Part shown: positions 32,256 to 42,195 of the stretch, piece by piece
Layout of the letters: each line of letters starts with the position of its first letter
How positions within the stretch are numbered: the first letter of the stretch is position 1
Origin: Symbiodinium natans
Taxonomy: Eukaryota; Sar; Dinophyceae; Suessiales; Symbiodiniaceae
DNA length: 44,241 nt
Assembly: GCA_905221605.1 (NCBI GenBank)
Contig: CAJNDS010000993.1
Span: forward strand, 1-44,241
Reading direction: 5' to 3'
The notes under the pieces: generated by a model
Seen by the model: the letters and a program-made list of their open reading frames with translations, nothing else
The model's database searches: none
What the model was told of the DNA's origin: nothing
Program-made: the position numbers and the translations under genes

Positions 32256-32777
32256 TCATAGCCAGATATTCCCCTGCATCTTCGGCTTGACTTCTTTTCT
32301 GAGGGTCTCCAGGAAACTCCCAGGACCGATTTGTACAGCGCGCCCCGAATGCAAGAGCTGTAACCCAATGTCAGCCAATGTCATGTCAGAAAACACGCCA
32401 GGATAATTCTTCTCGAACTTCTCAACCAACTGATGCCGATCACCGGCCGACATGCGTGAAGAAAGTTGCAAACAAGGCAAGCCCAACTGCTGAGATGACT
32501 CAGCCACGCTCTGAGAACCAGACGAAGGAGTTTTGCAGTCCTTCAATTCACACCACACTGCTCTCAAGGCGGCCACAGCAGGATGAATGTCCTAGTCAAC
32601 TGCATCAGCAGCAATCAACTTGGCCGCAATCAGAGCAGCGTGGGCATAAGCATCCAGCTTTTCCAAACTCCGAAACTCATGAAAGAAAAGTTGACTTGTG
32701 ACGTACTTCGCCGCAACAACCTCAGCCAGCTCATTAGGTACACCAGCGTTGCGCAGCCTCAACGGCCAAGCGGACAC
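32256..32777 (-). pseudogene. Dinoflagellate element ORF fragment (N-terminal part), nonsense-broken
   Basis: Two adjacent minus-strand frames, 32777-32592 and 32576-32256, are in the same phase. They are separated only by an in-frame TAG at 32592-32594 and five codons, and read sensibly across it. Landmarks: GVPNELAEVVAAKYV, LEKLDAYAHAALIAAKLI, then after the stop HPAVAALRAVWCEL and SAGDRHQLVEKFEKNYPGVF. I recall a similar order (helical leader, HP..ALR.LW.E, then R..FE.NYPGE) in repeated dinoflagellate proteins that precede RT domains. It lies opposite to the plus-strand fragment at 31350-31730, so the locus holds two pieces in inverted orientation. Molecular role unknown. Confidence 0.45.
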
Positions 32778-33440
32778 GACAACACAAAGAAGGCAAGGCC
32801 AGCACTAGCAATCCTGTCTTCAACTCTCAAGCAACTAACCACCATCGCCACGCATGCAATGATGCCAACACGTCAACATAATCCATCAATACAAAGAAAG
32901 GCACAAGGCACAACCAAAATAGCTGGCAGCACTGCGGCCGCACAACAAAACACAAAGGTAGCATTGCAGCTACCAAGAATGGAGAACAACAGGCAGCATT
33001 GCAGCCACCAAAATTGAAGAACCGCTGCAGTTGTGAGTGTATGGCGCACGCGCAGCTGACGCTGTACGCGGGCATACCGTCTGTACTGTGAGCGTCGGGC
33101 AACATGCATGGGTATCTGGGCAGTCACGCGAATTGACATCTTAAATCCAATTGCCGCAACAACTTCGGCGACCTCATTTGCGGCAAACAAGTTGCAACGA
33201 CGGTACATGGGGCCGTCCTTTTCCCAAAACCCTCCAAGCACTGCACCTTGTGCGGTGTTGCGCCGAAGCATGAAATCGTCATACATACTTTTCGACGACA
33301 ATACGGTAGACACAACAAGGCAGTCATGAAATTGAATTCTGCAGAGGCTGTCCAAAGCACAAATTTCCGCCCTCCAACATCCAGGAATCAGTGTGCTGAC
33401 TCCATTGCGCTTCGGCGCCCCTAAAAGATGCACAGTATAG
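32778..33440. other. Unassigned DNA with a partial repeat of the element start
   Basis: GCCGCAACAACTTCGGCGACCTCATTTG (about 33150-33180) resembles GCCGCAACAACCTCAGCCAGCTCATTAG (about 32710-32737); both encode NE(L/V)AEVVAA on the minus strand. A 45-bp duplication with AGCATTGCAGC.ACCAA lies at 32955-33012. No whole gene can be read. Confidence 0.4.
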
Positions 33441-34540
33441 CCTCCAGTTGAGCCCTGCCACCGAAAACCCCAAAAAATCAGGCCGAGCTGGGACGTGTGA
33501 GTACCTTTGTTGTCATGGCCTGTGTCATGGCCTGGTCGTGTGTAGAGCTGCTGAGCTGCTGAGCTGCTGGAGGAAGCGCAAATAGAAATGAAGCGCCAAC
33601 ATGGCTTGGCTTAAGTCTGCGTTCTGTGGCAGACATCTTGGGCTTAGGTCCACCTTGGCTTAAGGACACACATTTAGGGTGCATTTGCGCAGCTGGGTTG
33701 CCAGGACATTTCGCTCAATCGCTGACCTTTCGAGCACTTTTCGCGGTTTTCAGCGGCGCCCTTCTCAGACCCGACATGGCACAGCGCAGCAGAACTCTCG
33801 CAAACACACACGTCCAAAAGCGATCACGGTGTCGCATGTCGCGGGCTACGAAATGTTACGAGATGTTTCGAGGGAACCCTTGAACCCACTCTCGGGAAAA
33901 CAGGGACGTCACATTGAAGCCTTCTCAAAGATCCCTCCCCCTTCGGAACTGTAGGCCCTCTTCAGGCCCGTGCCTGCAGGTGCTGTAGCTGCTTTTGCAC
34001 ATCTTGCACATCGCTGAAGAGCAAGCGGCTCCGCCTCAAAAGAATCAAGAGCACCGTGCCACACAGCACGCAGCACTTGAAGCACTTGTCTACGTCTTAC
34101 GTCTACAGTTCTTGGACTTATGCACATGCGGCAGAACCACACCTTCTGAGAGCGGCTATGCGATCGGCTCGCATCTTCTTGAGGTGCGAAGGATACGTGC
34201 ACCGTGCGACACGAGGGGCGACCGCCAGGGCTGCAGGTGCTGCAGAGTGCTGCTCGAGAGCGGGGGGGGTCGAGGCGCAGGGACTCACAACGCTCCAACT
34301 GTTTGCCAACTCTGTCAGTGGTAAACAGAGACGCGTAACACCTTGAAGATCCCTGAAGCACTTAAAGCACTTAACAATAATCCCTGAGTATTTTGTACAG
34401 CGTCATCTCTCTTCTGAGGCCCTGGCGCCTTCGCCTGCTGCCAAAAGACGGCCTTGCACCCAGAAGCCAAGGCGAGAGAGAGAGAGCGACGCCAAAGCAC
34501 AAAAAACAGAACTAAAACAAGAGTCGCGACACGCGCTCAA
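33441..34540. other. Unassigned DNA
   Basis: A short GAGCTGCT triplication occurs at about 33546-33569. Overlapping ORFs of up to 150 codons (33909-34361 on the minus strand) show no recognisable domain or consistent frame preference. Confidence 0.4.
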
Positions 34541-34672
34541 AGAGTCTCAAAGAGTCTCAAAGAGTCTCAAAGAGTCTCAAAGAGTCTCAAAGAGTCTCAA
34601 AGAGTCTCAAAGAGTCTCAAAGAGTCTCAAAAAGTCTCAAAGAGTCTCAAAGAGTCTCAAAGAGTCTCAAAG
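34541..34672. repeat. 10-bp minisatellite (AGAGTCTCAA)n
   Basis: Thirteen units, almost identical, followed by a pyrimidine-rich TTCTCTC tract. The encoded KESQRVSKSL repeat is not evidence of a gene. Confidence 0.95.
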
Positions 34673-34977
34673 AGCTCTTTTTCTCTCTTCTTCTCTCTTT
34701 TCTCTTTTTTGCTCTCTTTCCTCTCTTTCTCTCCACCTGGTCGGGAGGCTCCAGGCCCTGGAAGCGCCGCAAGAGTTCTGCTCCGACCTCCAAATTTCAC
34801 GGAGTTCAAGCGCGTCCCCAAAAGATGGGAGAGCAAACGAGAAAGACCAAAGGACGCTCAGCTCTGTTCTCTCTCTTGACCTCTTTTTGTCTCCTTGTTT
34901 CTTCCCAGCTGTTTACACTGACAAGGCACAGGGATGGCAAGGCCCAGGTGGCACAAAGACAAGCGCGCAAGCCTCAG
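34673..34977. other. Pyrimidine tract and spacer
   Basis: CTCTTTT-rich sequence to about 34730, then unassigned DNA. Confidence 0.5.
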
Positions 34978-35095
34978 TCTTCTTTGGCTTCTTTGGCTCC
35001 TTTGGCTTCTTTGGCTTCTTTGGCTTCTTTGGCTTCTTTGGCTTCTTGCTGTTGCCACTTGCCACTCATTTGAACTCATTTGAACTCATTTGGCC
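34978..35095. repeat. 9-bp (CTTCTTTGG)n and 11-bp (CATTTGAACT)n-type repeats
   Basis: About eight CTTCTTTGG-type units (34980-35047), then three units of ACTCATTTGA at about 35065-35093. Confidence 0.9.
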
Positions 35096-35710
35096 GAGCA
35101 TCACAGCTGGGTGGACGTCGCACTCGAAACGAGCTACCAGTCCCTGGCAGATGTCGCGCTTCCCAAGACACATTTCATCACAAATCGCCGGGTCCATGTG
35201 AGAGACAAAGTGACGCAAGTCCTCGACGAAGTCCCGAGGAACTGTGCCGCCACCAAAGACTCCACCCAGACCGACGAGTGCCAAAACGGCATCCAGCCTC
35301 AACGGCTGCAAAAACATGGGCGAATTGGGCGCGAGTTCGCCGCCGTCACAGATGGATTCATTGCTTTGCATTGGTGGCGCTTACGGGTTGGGAGTTGGGA
35401 CCGCTTAGGAGCTTCATAACCTTTGTGCAAGCTCGAGCAAGCTATTCCGAAAAAGCGCCGGGCACAAACAAAAGAGCCAGCAACCCCTCCGGGAAGGGGC
35501 GAGTTGTGTTTATGGCGGGTGCGGGAGTGCGTTCGTGCTTTTTTTGCGGCAGGTGTGGGGGCGCCTTTGTTTTGCTGTGCGTGGGGGGGGGGGGGTGTGG
35601 GCGGCGCGATTCTTTTTGCTGCGGGTTGGGGGGTTTACAATGGAAAAATTATCATGTGGAGAATTGGACAGGCGAAACTGTGGCCTAGGGTTGAGGGGAG
35701 GGAATACATG
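35096..35710. other. Unassigned DNA; possible minus-strand exon at 35066-35371
   Basis: A minus-strand frame of about 100 codons contains TVPRDFVEDLRHFVSHMD and AICDEMCLGKRDICQGL, which looks more protein-like than its neighbours. It has no recognisable domain, and plus-strand frames of similar length compete. The 3' half is G-rich. Confidence 0.25.
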
Positions 35711-35713
35711 CTA

Positions 35714-35749
<36 letters not shown>

Positions 35750-35830
35750 CGGCGTCTGGCGTGTTCGCCCCCCCCCCCCCCTCCCCATGGTATGGTCAGG
35801 TAGGGGGTGGGGGGGGGGGGGGCCGACTGT
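35711..35830. repeat. (TA)n, poly-C and poly-G tracts
   Basis: (TA)n at about 35717-35746, C run at about 35769-35780, G-rich run at about 35803-35822. Confidence 0.9.
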
Positions 35831-35964
35831 GAGCACACGGCAACACCCGTGTGTTGGGAGTGTTGCGCCTTCGGTTGAGGGAGCACGCCCTCGGGAAAAC
35901 CCATGCGTGTGAGGCGTTTATCCCCCCCCCCTCCAGGTCTACGGTCTCTAACCCTAAATCCTGC

Positions 35965-36223
35965 AAGAGGTGGTGGAATAGACAAACTATTCAATAAATG
36001 TTGCCCGCGCCAACAGGTATAAGCTCAGGGCTGGAAGGAGAATCGCTATAAACAGGTGATGTTGTGCAAGTTGCAATCCAGGTGATAGTATCCCTATCAA
36101 CGGGTCAGGTCCGGGAGCAAATCCTTTCCCAACAAAAGCCACCCTTGTATCGCGAGCACAAGAGGATACTCGAGCTTGCAAGACTCGAGGGGTGTATAAG
36201 CGTATTGACCAATATGGCCTAGG
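35965..36223. repeat. 259-bp direct repeat, left copy
   Basis: Almost identical to 40664-40922 (only a few mismatches seen), offset 4699 bp. Both contain the same minus-strand reading described for the coding remnant at 35987-36412. Confidence 0.95.
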
Positions 36224-36412
36224 ACACGGCTAGAAACCTTTCTAATGGATTCCTCGGCCTCTTCATCTCTCAAAGATCTCCACCCAGTATCACTGCGCGA
36301 AAGCTTCAATGACCCTCCAAAGTCTGCGTACGCGACTCCGCTGCCGACGTTACGGATCTCACCTTATTACGCACATCCTCAATATCACTTCCATTCCGTC
36401 CAGCTTCCTTGA
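35987..36412 (-). pseudogene. Unidentified decayed coding remnant
   Basis: Three minus-strand frames read like one protein broken twice. First, from the junction at 36412, NGSDIEDVRNKVRSVTSAAE. Then, shifted, SDTGWRSLRDEEAEESIRK and IGQYAYTPLESCKLEYPLV. Then, shifted again, GFAPGPDPLIGILSPGLQL and a hydrophobic helix ending at 35987. The last two parts are shared with 40664-40922, where they lie directly upstream of the disordered protein on the same strand. The upstream end is cut by the copia LTR at 36413. I do not recognise the family. Linkage suggests the two genes arrived together. Confidence 0.35.
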
Positions 36413-36643
36413 TGTTTGAAACATGCCAGATACTCCATGTTTAGTCATGCGAAGACATGCGTTGGATGCATGAATGGCTCAAGAACAAAAAGAGTGTGAG
36501 CGGTCCCTTTTAAGTCTCGGGTTCTCCTTGGAGTTTCGAGGGACTTGACATTGCTCTTCAGAGCTGAGCGACAAGCAGCTGCAGCAACAGCTTGCACATT
36601 CAGACATACTTGCAACTTCATTGCATCAAGGAGCATCAAGAAG
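36413..36643 (+). repeat. 5' LTR (truncated) of a deleted copia element
   Basis: Starts TGTTTGAAACATGCCAGATA and matches 38142-38378 except for a 6-nt indel. It is cut on its 3' side by a deletion that fuses it straight to RT sequence, so no primer site remains. Confidence 0.8.
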
Positions 36644-37792
36644 GGCGACCTGAAACTTCTTCCATGGGACATCAGCGCAGGATTGTGGAAAATTGTCCAG
36701 GCTGACAACCACAACAAGATCCTGGGCGTCCTTGCGATGTATGTCGACGATGGACTACTCGCCGGGGAAAGGGAGATCATGAAGAGGGTTGCGAGCCTAA
36801 TAAAAGGCATTTGGGACACGAAACTTCAAGCTATCCTTGTCAACGAGAAAATTGGCCTCAAGGCTGGCCAAACGATTCGGATTGCAGATGTCAATGTTCC
36901 AGTGGTACAGGAAGCCACATTTTTAGGCATCCAAATTCGCCGGCTACAAGACGGAGCACTGTTCCTTACCCAGGAGGCATGGGTGGGCGCAGAGCTGAAA
37001 TCTCGGGGGTGGCATACCCTACATGGCTCGAAAAGCCTACCTACCTTGCACGAGGGACAGATGGAGATGCAGATCAAGGATTCCCAGCATGCGAAACAAC
37101 TTCATGAGGCACAGAGTCAGGTTGGAGCACTTTTATGGCTCAGCTTGCGTACAAGGCCTGATTTGGCTGCGTGCGTGGGAGCCACTGCGAGCTTGATGTC
37201 CCACAACCCGGAGGAAGCATTGCGTGTAACCAAAGGCATTTGGCGACATGTTAAATACACTCAGTCTTGGGGCATTAGATATGCTGTCGGAAGCTGTGAT
37301 GAGGTCACGACTTGCAGTGATGCTTCCTGGGCACCCGGTGGGAGCAAGTCTCGTACAGGGATAACAGTGCATTGGGGGGGTCACTTGATCGCATGGCGCA
37401 GCCAGCGTCAGACGCTTACAGCGTTTTCGCCAGCGGAGGCAGAACTTGACGCTCTTGGAAGTGCTTTGCAGATGGGATGCAAGACACAGAGTATCATCCA
37501 AAGCATTGCGGGGAAACGCTTTGAACATCAGCTTCGAGTAGACAACGTTGCCTCAATCTTGCAGCTAACTGATCCAGGGTACCACACTGAAGACCAAAGA
37601 ACGCGGCACTATGCCCTTCGGTGTGCATATGTTCGAGATCATCTTGAAGCCTCCAAGACCAAGCTGGAACACTGCTCTGGAAAGGAGTTACCTGCAGATG
37701 GCCTGACGAAAGTGTTGGCTTGCACCGCTTTGTGCAAGGCTCGAGAGTTGTTGGGAATGTATGAGGCGAAGAAATCGAACGCCAATTCTTGA
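36644..37792 (+). pseudogene. pol: Copia RT (C-terminal half) and RNase H
   Basis: One open frame to the TGA at 37790. It is technically joined to LTR-encoded residues from ATG 36545, but pol sequence begins at the deletion point. AMYVDDGLLAGER supplies the RT palm Asp pair. The connection region contains VGALLWLSLRTRPDLAACV, typical of copia. RNase H shows CSDASWAPGGSKSRTG, AWRSQRQTLTAFSPAEAELDAL and LRVDNVASILQL for the acidic residues, then RHYALRCAYVRDHL and ELPADGLTKVL. The remaining frame is intact, implying a recent origin of the deletion. The first RT catalytic Asp is deleted, so no active polymerase can be made; the RNase H could still fold. It is a different copia family from the one at 20661-23970. 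Confidence 0.9.
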
Positions 37793-38129
37793 TCAGCTCG
37801 TGTACATAGAGCCATGATGCTACCCGATATCCCATGGTACCGAAGGAATAGTCCAGTACTAGGGTAGGGTAGTCTCAAGGCGCAGTGATGTCAAGTCTAC
37901 TGAGACCAAGAAACATCAAGACCTCGAAAAAAGAAATATCGTATGGCTCTTTCGGGGCAAGAGCAGTTGTTGCCATAAGCTGTTGTTCCTGTCCTGAGAA
38001 AAGCGCCTAGTAGCTCACACTAGCTCGTGGTGTATGCCCGTGGTGTCACACACATTTTGGGGCAGCACATTTTGGAGCAAGGAGATCTGGCACAGATGCA
38101 GTTCCAGTCCTCATGGGCTATGAACTCCT
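37793..38129. other. 3' non-coding region of the deleted copia element
   Basis: No ORF. It lies between the pol stop and the polypurine tract. Confidence 0.6.
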
Positions 38130-38141
38130 GGAAAGGAGGAG
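38130..38141 (+). other. Polypurine tract
   Basis: GGAAAGGAGGAG ends exactly where the 3' LTR starts (TGTTTGAAAC). This is the standard plus-strand primer position in LTR elements. Confidence 0.85.
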
Positions 38142-38378
38142 TGTTTGAAACATGCCAGATACTCCATGTTTAGTCATGCGAAGACATGCGTTGGATGCAT
38201 GAATGGCTCAAGAACAAAAAGAGTGTGAGCGCGAGGGCTCCCTTTTAAGTCTCGGGTTCTCCTTGGAGTTTCGAGGGACTTGACATTGCTCTTCAGAGCT
38301 GAGCGACAAGCAGCTGCAGCAACAGCTTGCACATTCAGACATACTTGCAACTTCATTGCATCAAGGAGCATCAAGAAG
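38142..38378 (+). repeat. 3' LTR of the deleted copia element
   Basis: Matches the 5' copy; carries an extra GCGAGG-like insertion near 38230. TGGCTCAAG occurs in sense about 62 nt from the LTR start in both copies. Confidence 0.8.
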
Positions 38379-38676
38379 ACCTTGTCGTTGCTGTATTTGT
38401 GTGCTGGCAGAAGCTGGCTGTTTTGGCGAGAGTTTCAGAGGACGACATTTGGGATTTGTTTGGAAAGAAGGTTGCAGCAGCAGCAGCAGCAACAGCAGCT
38501 GCAGCAGCAACATTTACTGCACGTGGGCATTGGCATTTCCATTTAACATCTCATTATCTCGACTCCATCATATAAACTTCATCTCGTTCTCCAGGTGGGA
38601 CAAGACACGAAGGGTTGGGTTAACCTTAATCCCATCCTACTTGCTTGTCATCTGTTGTAGCCCAACACCCTACTGT
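38379..38676. other. LTR remainder or flank with (CAG)n-type run
   Basis: A plus frame (VSEDDIWDLFGKK then a poly-Ala run) occupies 38379-38575. The Ala run comes from GCAGCAGCA repeats at 38474-38515. It may be the rest of the 3' LTR or flanking DNA. Confidence 0.35.
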
Positions 38677-40579
38677 TCAGGGCTTCAGGGCACCGGCCCC
38701 AGTGTAGGACCCTGTGTGGGATTGGTTGCGTGGTTTCCTCTGTTCCCTATTAGGTTCAGGGTAAGCAAGAGGTCTCGTCAGGACTTGAAAGGCCTCGGGG
38801 GCCATGAACATAGATGAGGAGGGACTCCCATCTCCTTCGACCCCTAGAATAAGAGCCATCACATATCCCGATCATTTCAGTCCTGTGACCGACACCACAG
38901 GAAGTCCAGAGCCACTCCACATACCAGCACATCCTACGACACCAGCAGCACTCACACCCTTCCCGGGTCATAACCGACACTTGAGCTTCCAGTCATAGTA
39001 TTGAAGAGACGATGCAGTCGTGGGCCTCACAGTATCAATCAGTTCCTTGTTCCTGTGTTTCCTAGTGCCCAGGGCGCTGCCAGCTGAGTCTTGCGGCCTG
39101 CCCTCGGCTATCTCACGTATCACTTGAAACTCACGCTCAACCCTAGAAGCTACCTGAGCATCAACATCACCTGATCCACGGGAAGCATGGATTGCAATAG
39201 TATGTGCCTCATGAGCAGTCAGGCTAAGCGACGACACCAGAGTATCAAGTCTCCTAAGGTCCTCTGCATGCTTGCCTACCCCCTCCTTAGCATCGATGAC
39301 TATCATCTCAAGCTGACACACCTTCCCGTCTATCTCGAGAATCTCCCTCTTCATGTCGTTCTCGGGTGACACTCCTGTGCCAACGATCCTCTTCGATGGA
39401 CTCGATCCTGCCCTGCGCCAGCTTCCGGGTTTATTATCAGTGGGCGGCGTAAACATATTATGTTCGAGATGTCTACCTGAGGTGGTGGGAGCCGGCGAAT
39501 TCATACCTGATGATGCACTAGTTCCACCTCTGATCCTTTCAGGTGTGATCCTACCAGCCAAGTGAACCGATGGGCTAGTATCTTCAGTTCCCTTAACCCT
39601 CTTGGCGCTAGCATCGGAAGCGTCGTCCTGTTTTCCATGATGGCCAGACCTCATGCTCCTCTCATCGGATTCACTTCGTGTCCTGGAATGTCTCATATTA
39701 TCCTGATCTCTCCCCTCATCCTCAAGACCCCTCTTGATGGAGTCAGGCCTATGTACCCTATGCCCCTCACCAATCAGCATGCTTCCCAATGCTTCAGCCG
39801 AGCCCCCCATAGGGTTTGACGGATCCTGAACATGTGAATCCCTCGTCGCAGCAGCAATGATATCATCACCTGTCAAAACTCCCGACTGATTGAGAATCCC
39901 TCTAAGTGCATCTGTAGGGCCCTCATCACCAAAAGGGTATTCGCGCTTCTTCACAATATTATCCACGGCATCGCGTCCCTTATCATCCTCACTCTCGCGG
40001 AGACCTGTGGAGGAAAATTGACTGATCGGTGATCCAGTTTGATCCCTGCTATCATGTCTTACCGCGTCGACAGCCGAAGGATTGGTACCTTATAAATCTT
40101 CCTGTCCAGGTACAATCATGAGACTCCTATGAGCTGACTCCCCGCCCCCAACGTTCCCTGCAATGGCTCCACCTTCTGAACTGGACATTACGTGAAAGGT
40201 TCCTGTCGCACGCTCATCACTATTATGCGTTCCACCTGCGATACTATCACCACGTCTCGTTCTCGCCGTCCTTGACCTAGAACCTTCAGACGTTGAAGAT
40301 ATGGTGAGGCTTCCTGCTCTATCAGGGTGATCAGTATCAAAGATAACATTCAAAGCCAACGGACCAGCAACACTCATATCAGCAATCGCTCTCAAAACGT
40401 CCGTATCATCTCCACGAGGCGCCTCAATATTATCATGAATGCCATCCCCTATTGCCAGAGGCCCAAAAGGGTCCCAAGTATCATCGCGCAGCGGCATGTC
40501 TTCAAGCTCCAAAACACTCGATCCCTGTATCTGCAGCTGCGTCAAGGATCGCACGCAAATCCGTATTATCGTCCGCCAT
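38677..40579 (-). pseudogene. Disordered, coiled-coil protein of possible foreign origin, decayed
   Basis: A plausible start is ATG 40577-40579 (MADDNTDLRAILDAAADTG). A frameshift near 40510 joins it to LEDMPLRDDTWDPFGPLAIG. The frame then runs to 38968 with a single in-frame TAA (40090-40092), and readable text continues past TGA 38968 and a further TGA to 38677. The protein is acidic at the N-terminus, then long and hydrophilic, rich in Ser, Arg, Asp, Gly and His (disordered). Near the C-terminus MKREILEIDGKVCQLEMIVI and LRRLDTLVSSLSLTAHEAH suggest a coiled coil. In 39630-39870, nine of ten Arg codons are AGG or AGA, unlike the CGC/CGG-rich element genes. Acidic start, disorder and central coiled coil recall phosphoproteins of negative-strand RNA viruses, but no sequence motif proves this. 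Alternatives: a host or DNA-virus gene. Confidence 0.4.
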
Positions 40580-40663
40580 CTCGTCCACGATGTTGCAACA
40601 AGAAAAGGAAAATTTATCGCGATGTGCCCACTCACAGCCGAACCGACAAGGCTCTTAACCTGG

Positions 40664-40922
40664 AAGAGGTGGTGGAATAGACAAACTATTCAATACATGT
40701 TGCCCGCGCCAACAGGTATTAGCTCAGGGCTGGAAGGAGAATCGCTATAAACAGGTGATGTTGTGCAAGTTGCAATCCAGGTGATAGTATCCCTATCAAC
40801 GGGTCAGGTCCGGGAGCAAATCCTTTCCCAACAAAAGCCACCCTTGTATCGCGAGCACAAGAGGATACTCGAGCTTGCAAGACTCGAGGGGTGTATAAGC
40901 GTATTGACCAATATCGCCTAGG
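40664..40922. repeat. 259-bp direct repeat, right copy
   Basis: Matches 35965-36223. Here it lies immediately upstream (minus strand) of the disordered-protein gene, with a short spacer of about 85 bp before its ATG. Confidence 0.95.
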
Positions 40923-41389
40923 TTTCTCTTTTGGCGTCTATCAGTCTCCACCTTATACTCTCTGCCTCCTCCTCCCCTGGCGCCTAGGTTTCCCTTATGG
41001 CTTACCAGTGTTAGAAGAGCACAGAGCAGAGTTAGGGGCCTGTACACAGAGGGCAAAAGATCTTTTCTATGAAGATGCTACAAGAGCGCTCTTGAGCGGA
41101 TAGCGCTGCGGTCGAAGCGCAATTCACTCATTAAAGCTTCAAGATCTCAAACTGTACATGTCTGACATGCAGGTACATGGTCATGCCCCTTGCAACATGG
41201 ATACCTCATATCATCCATATGCCGACTCCGCCTTCTCGAACAAGAGATATTATCCAGCGTCCATCTTGATCTTGTCGATGTTGTTCACGTCATCCAGTAC
41301 TACGCTTAACCACACCTAGGGCAAAACCCGAAATATATCCCTGCTGCGTCAGACATACAAGTAAAGTTACTTATACATGATGCGCCAAA
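40923..41389. other. Unassigned DNA
   Basis: A short plus-strand frame ending at 41103 (VLEEHRAELGACTQRAKDLF) looks weakly protein-like but is not recognised. The rest shows nothing. Confidence 0.35.
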
Positions 41390-41500
41390 CAAACCCTAAA
41401 CCCTAAACCCTTTCAAACCCTAAACCCTAAACCCTAAACCAACCTTAAACCCTAAACCCTAAACCCTAAAACCAACCCCCAAGCACACCACCGGGGGGGG

Positions 41501-41531
<31 letters not shown>

Positions 41532-41765
41532 GGGGTTTAACCCTAACCCTAACCCTTCAAACCCTAAACTCTAAAACCCTGAAACCCTGAACCCTAAACC
41601 AACCCTAAGCCCTAAACCCTAAAACCAACCCCCAACCACAACCACACCACAGGGGGGGGGGGTGGGGTTAACCCTAAAACCCTTTCAAACCCTAACCTAA
41701 ACCATAAACAACCCGAACCCTAAAACCAACCCCAACCACACCACAGGGGGGGGGGGGGTTCCAGA
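41390..41765. repeat. Interstitial telomere repeats (CCCTAAA)n with long G runs
   Basis: Several blocks of two to four perfect CCCTAAA units with CCAACC interruptions. G runs lie at about 41495-41531, 41653 and 41747. This is the best preserved telomere-type sequence in the window. Confidence 0.9.
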
Positions 41766-41807
41766 CCATGGGTGGGGGGGGGGCGGGGGGCCGGGGAGCA
41801 CTGGACC

Positions 41808-41875
41808 ACATATATATATATATATATATACTGTCTATATAGTATATATACACACATATATATATATATATATAC
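41808..41875. repeat. (TA)n microsatellite
   Basis: Two TA arrays (about 41810-41830 and 41855-41874) around a short ACTGTCTATATAG spacer. Confidence 0.9.
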
Positions 41876-41904
41876 CATGTACAAAAACATATCTACACCA
41901 GAAA

Positions 41905-42195
41905 ATCTATATATACCCTCAAAGATCCACCGTTTTAGCACTTGCAATACATAGTACAGTTCCCGTAGCGAGGTGTACAACCACCTGAAACATTCTGAAA
42001 ACAAAAATATTTCAGTAAAGTGTCTTAACAAACCCTTCTGGCTTACGTACCCCTTCAACTCAAAACCACCGTAAACTTTCGCCATATGAAGAAAAACAGC
42101 ACAGTTTAAAACCACCTGAAGCACCCTGAAGAAAATGTTACGGTAAAGTATCCAAAAAAGACTTCTGGCTTACCCCTCGAACTCGAAACCCCCCT
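41905..42195. repeat. Inverted copy of the ~155-bp tandem repeat, two units
   Basis: CAAAGATCCACCGTTTTAG, AGTACAGTTCCCGTAGCG, GTACAACCACCTGAA and CTGGCTTACGTACCCCTT are the reverse complement of landmarks at 10795-11230. A second unit follows at about 42085-42195. Confidence 0.75.

Larger units (their letters stand above)
36413..38378 (+). mobile_element. Internally deleted Ty1/copia element
   Basis: Order: LTR, partial RT, RNase H, 3' non-coding region, polypurine tract, LTR. Gag, protease, integrase and the first half of RT are missing through one deletion at 36643/36644. The 3' LTR may extend past 38378, because the deletion truncated the only sequence it can be compared with. Target duplication not identified. 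Confidence 0.75.

Noticed and set aside
34541-34672. CRISPR-like regular repeat
   Set aside because: The 10-bp units are contiguous with no spacers; this is a minisatellite in a eukaryotic setting.
36413-38378. A 5-bp target duplication CCTTG for the deleted copia element
   Set aside because: CCTTG occurs near 36406 and near 38380, but an extra base separates it from the LTR start and the 3' LTR end is not CA there, so the match may be chance.
38677-40579. Alternative genetic code (TGA as Trp) to explain TGA at 38968 and upstream of 38862
   Set aside because: An in-frame TAA at 40090 also interrupts the gene, other elements here end or break with TAA, TAG and TGA, and dinoflagellate nuclei use the standard code.
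41390-41765. A true chromosome end
   Set aside because: The repeats are short, interrupted and followed by 2.5 kb of other sequence.
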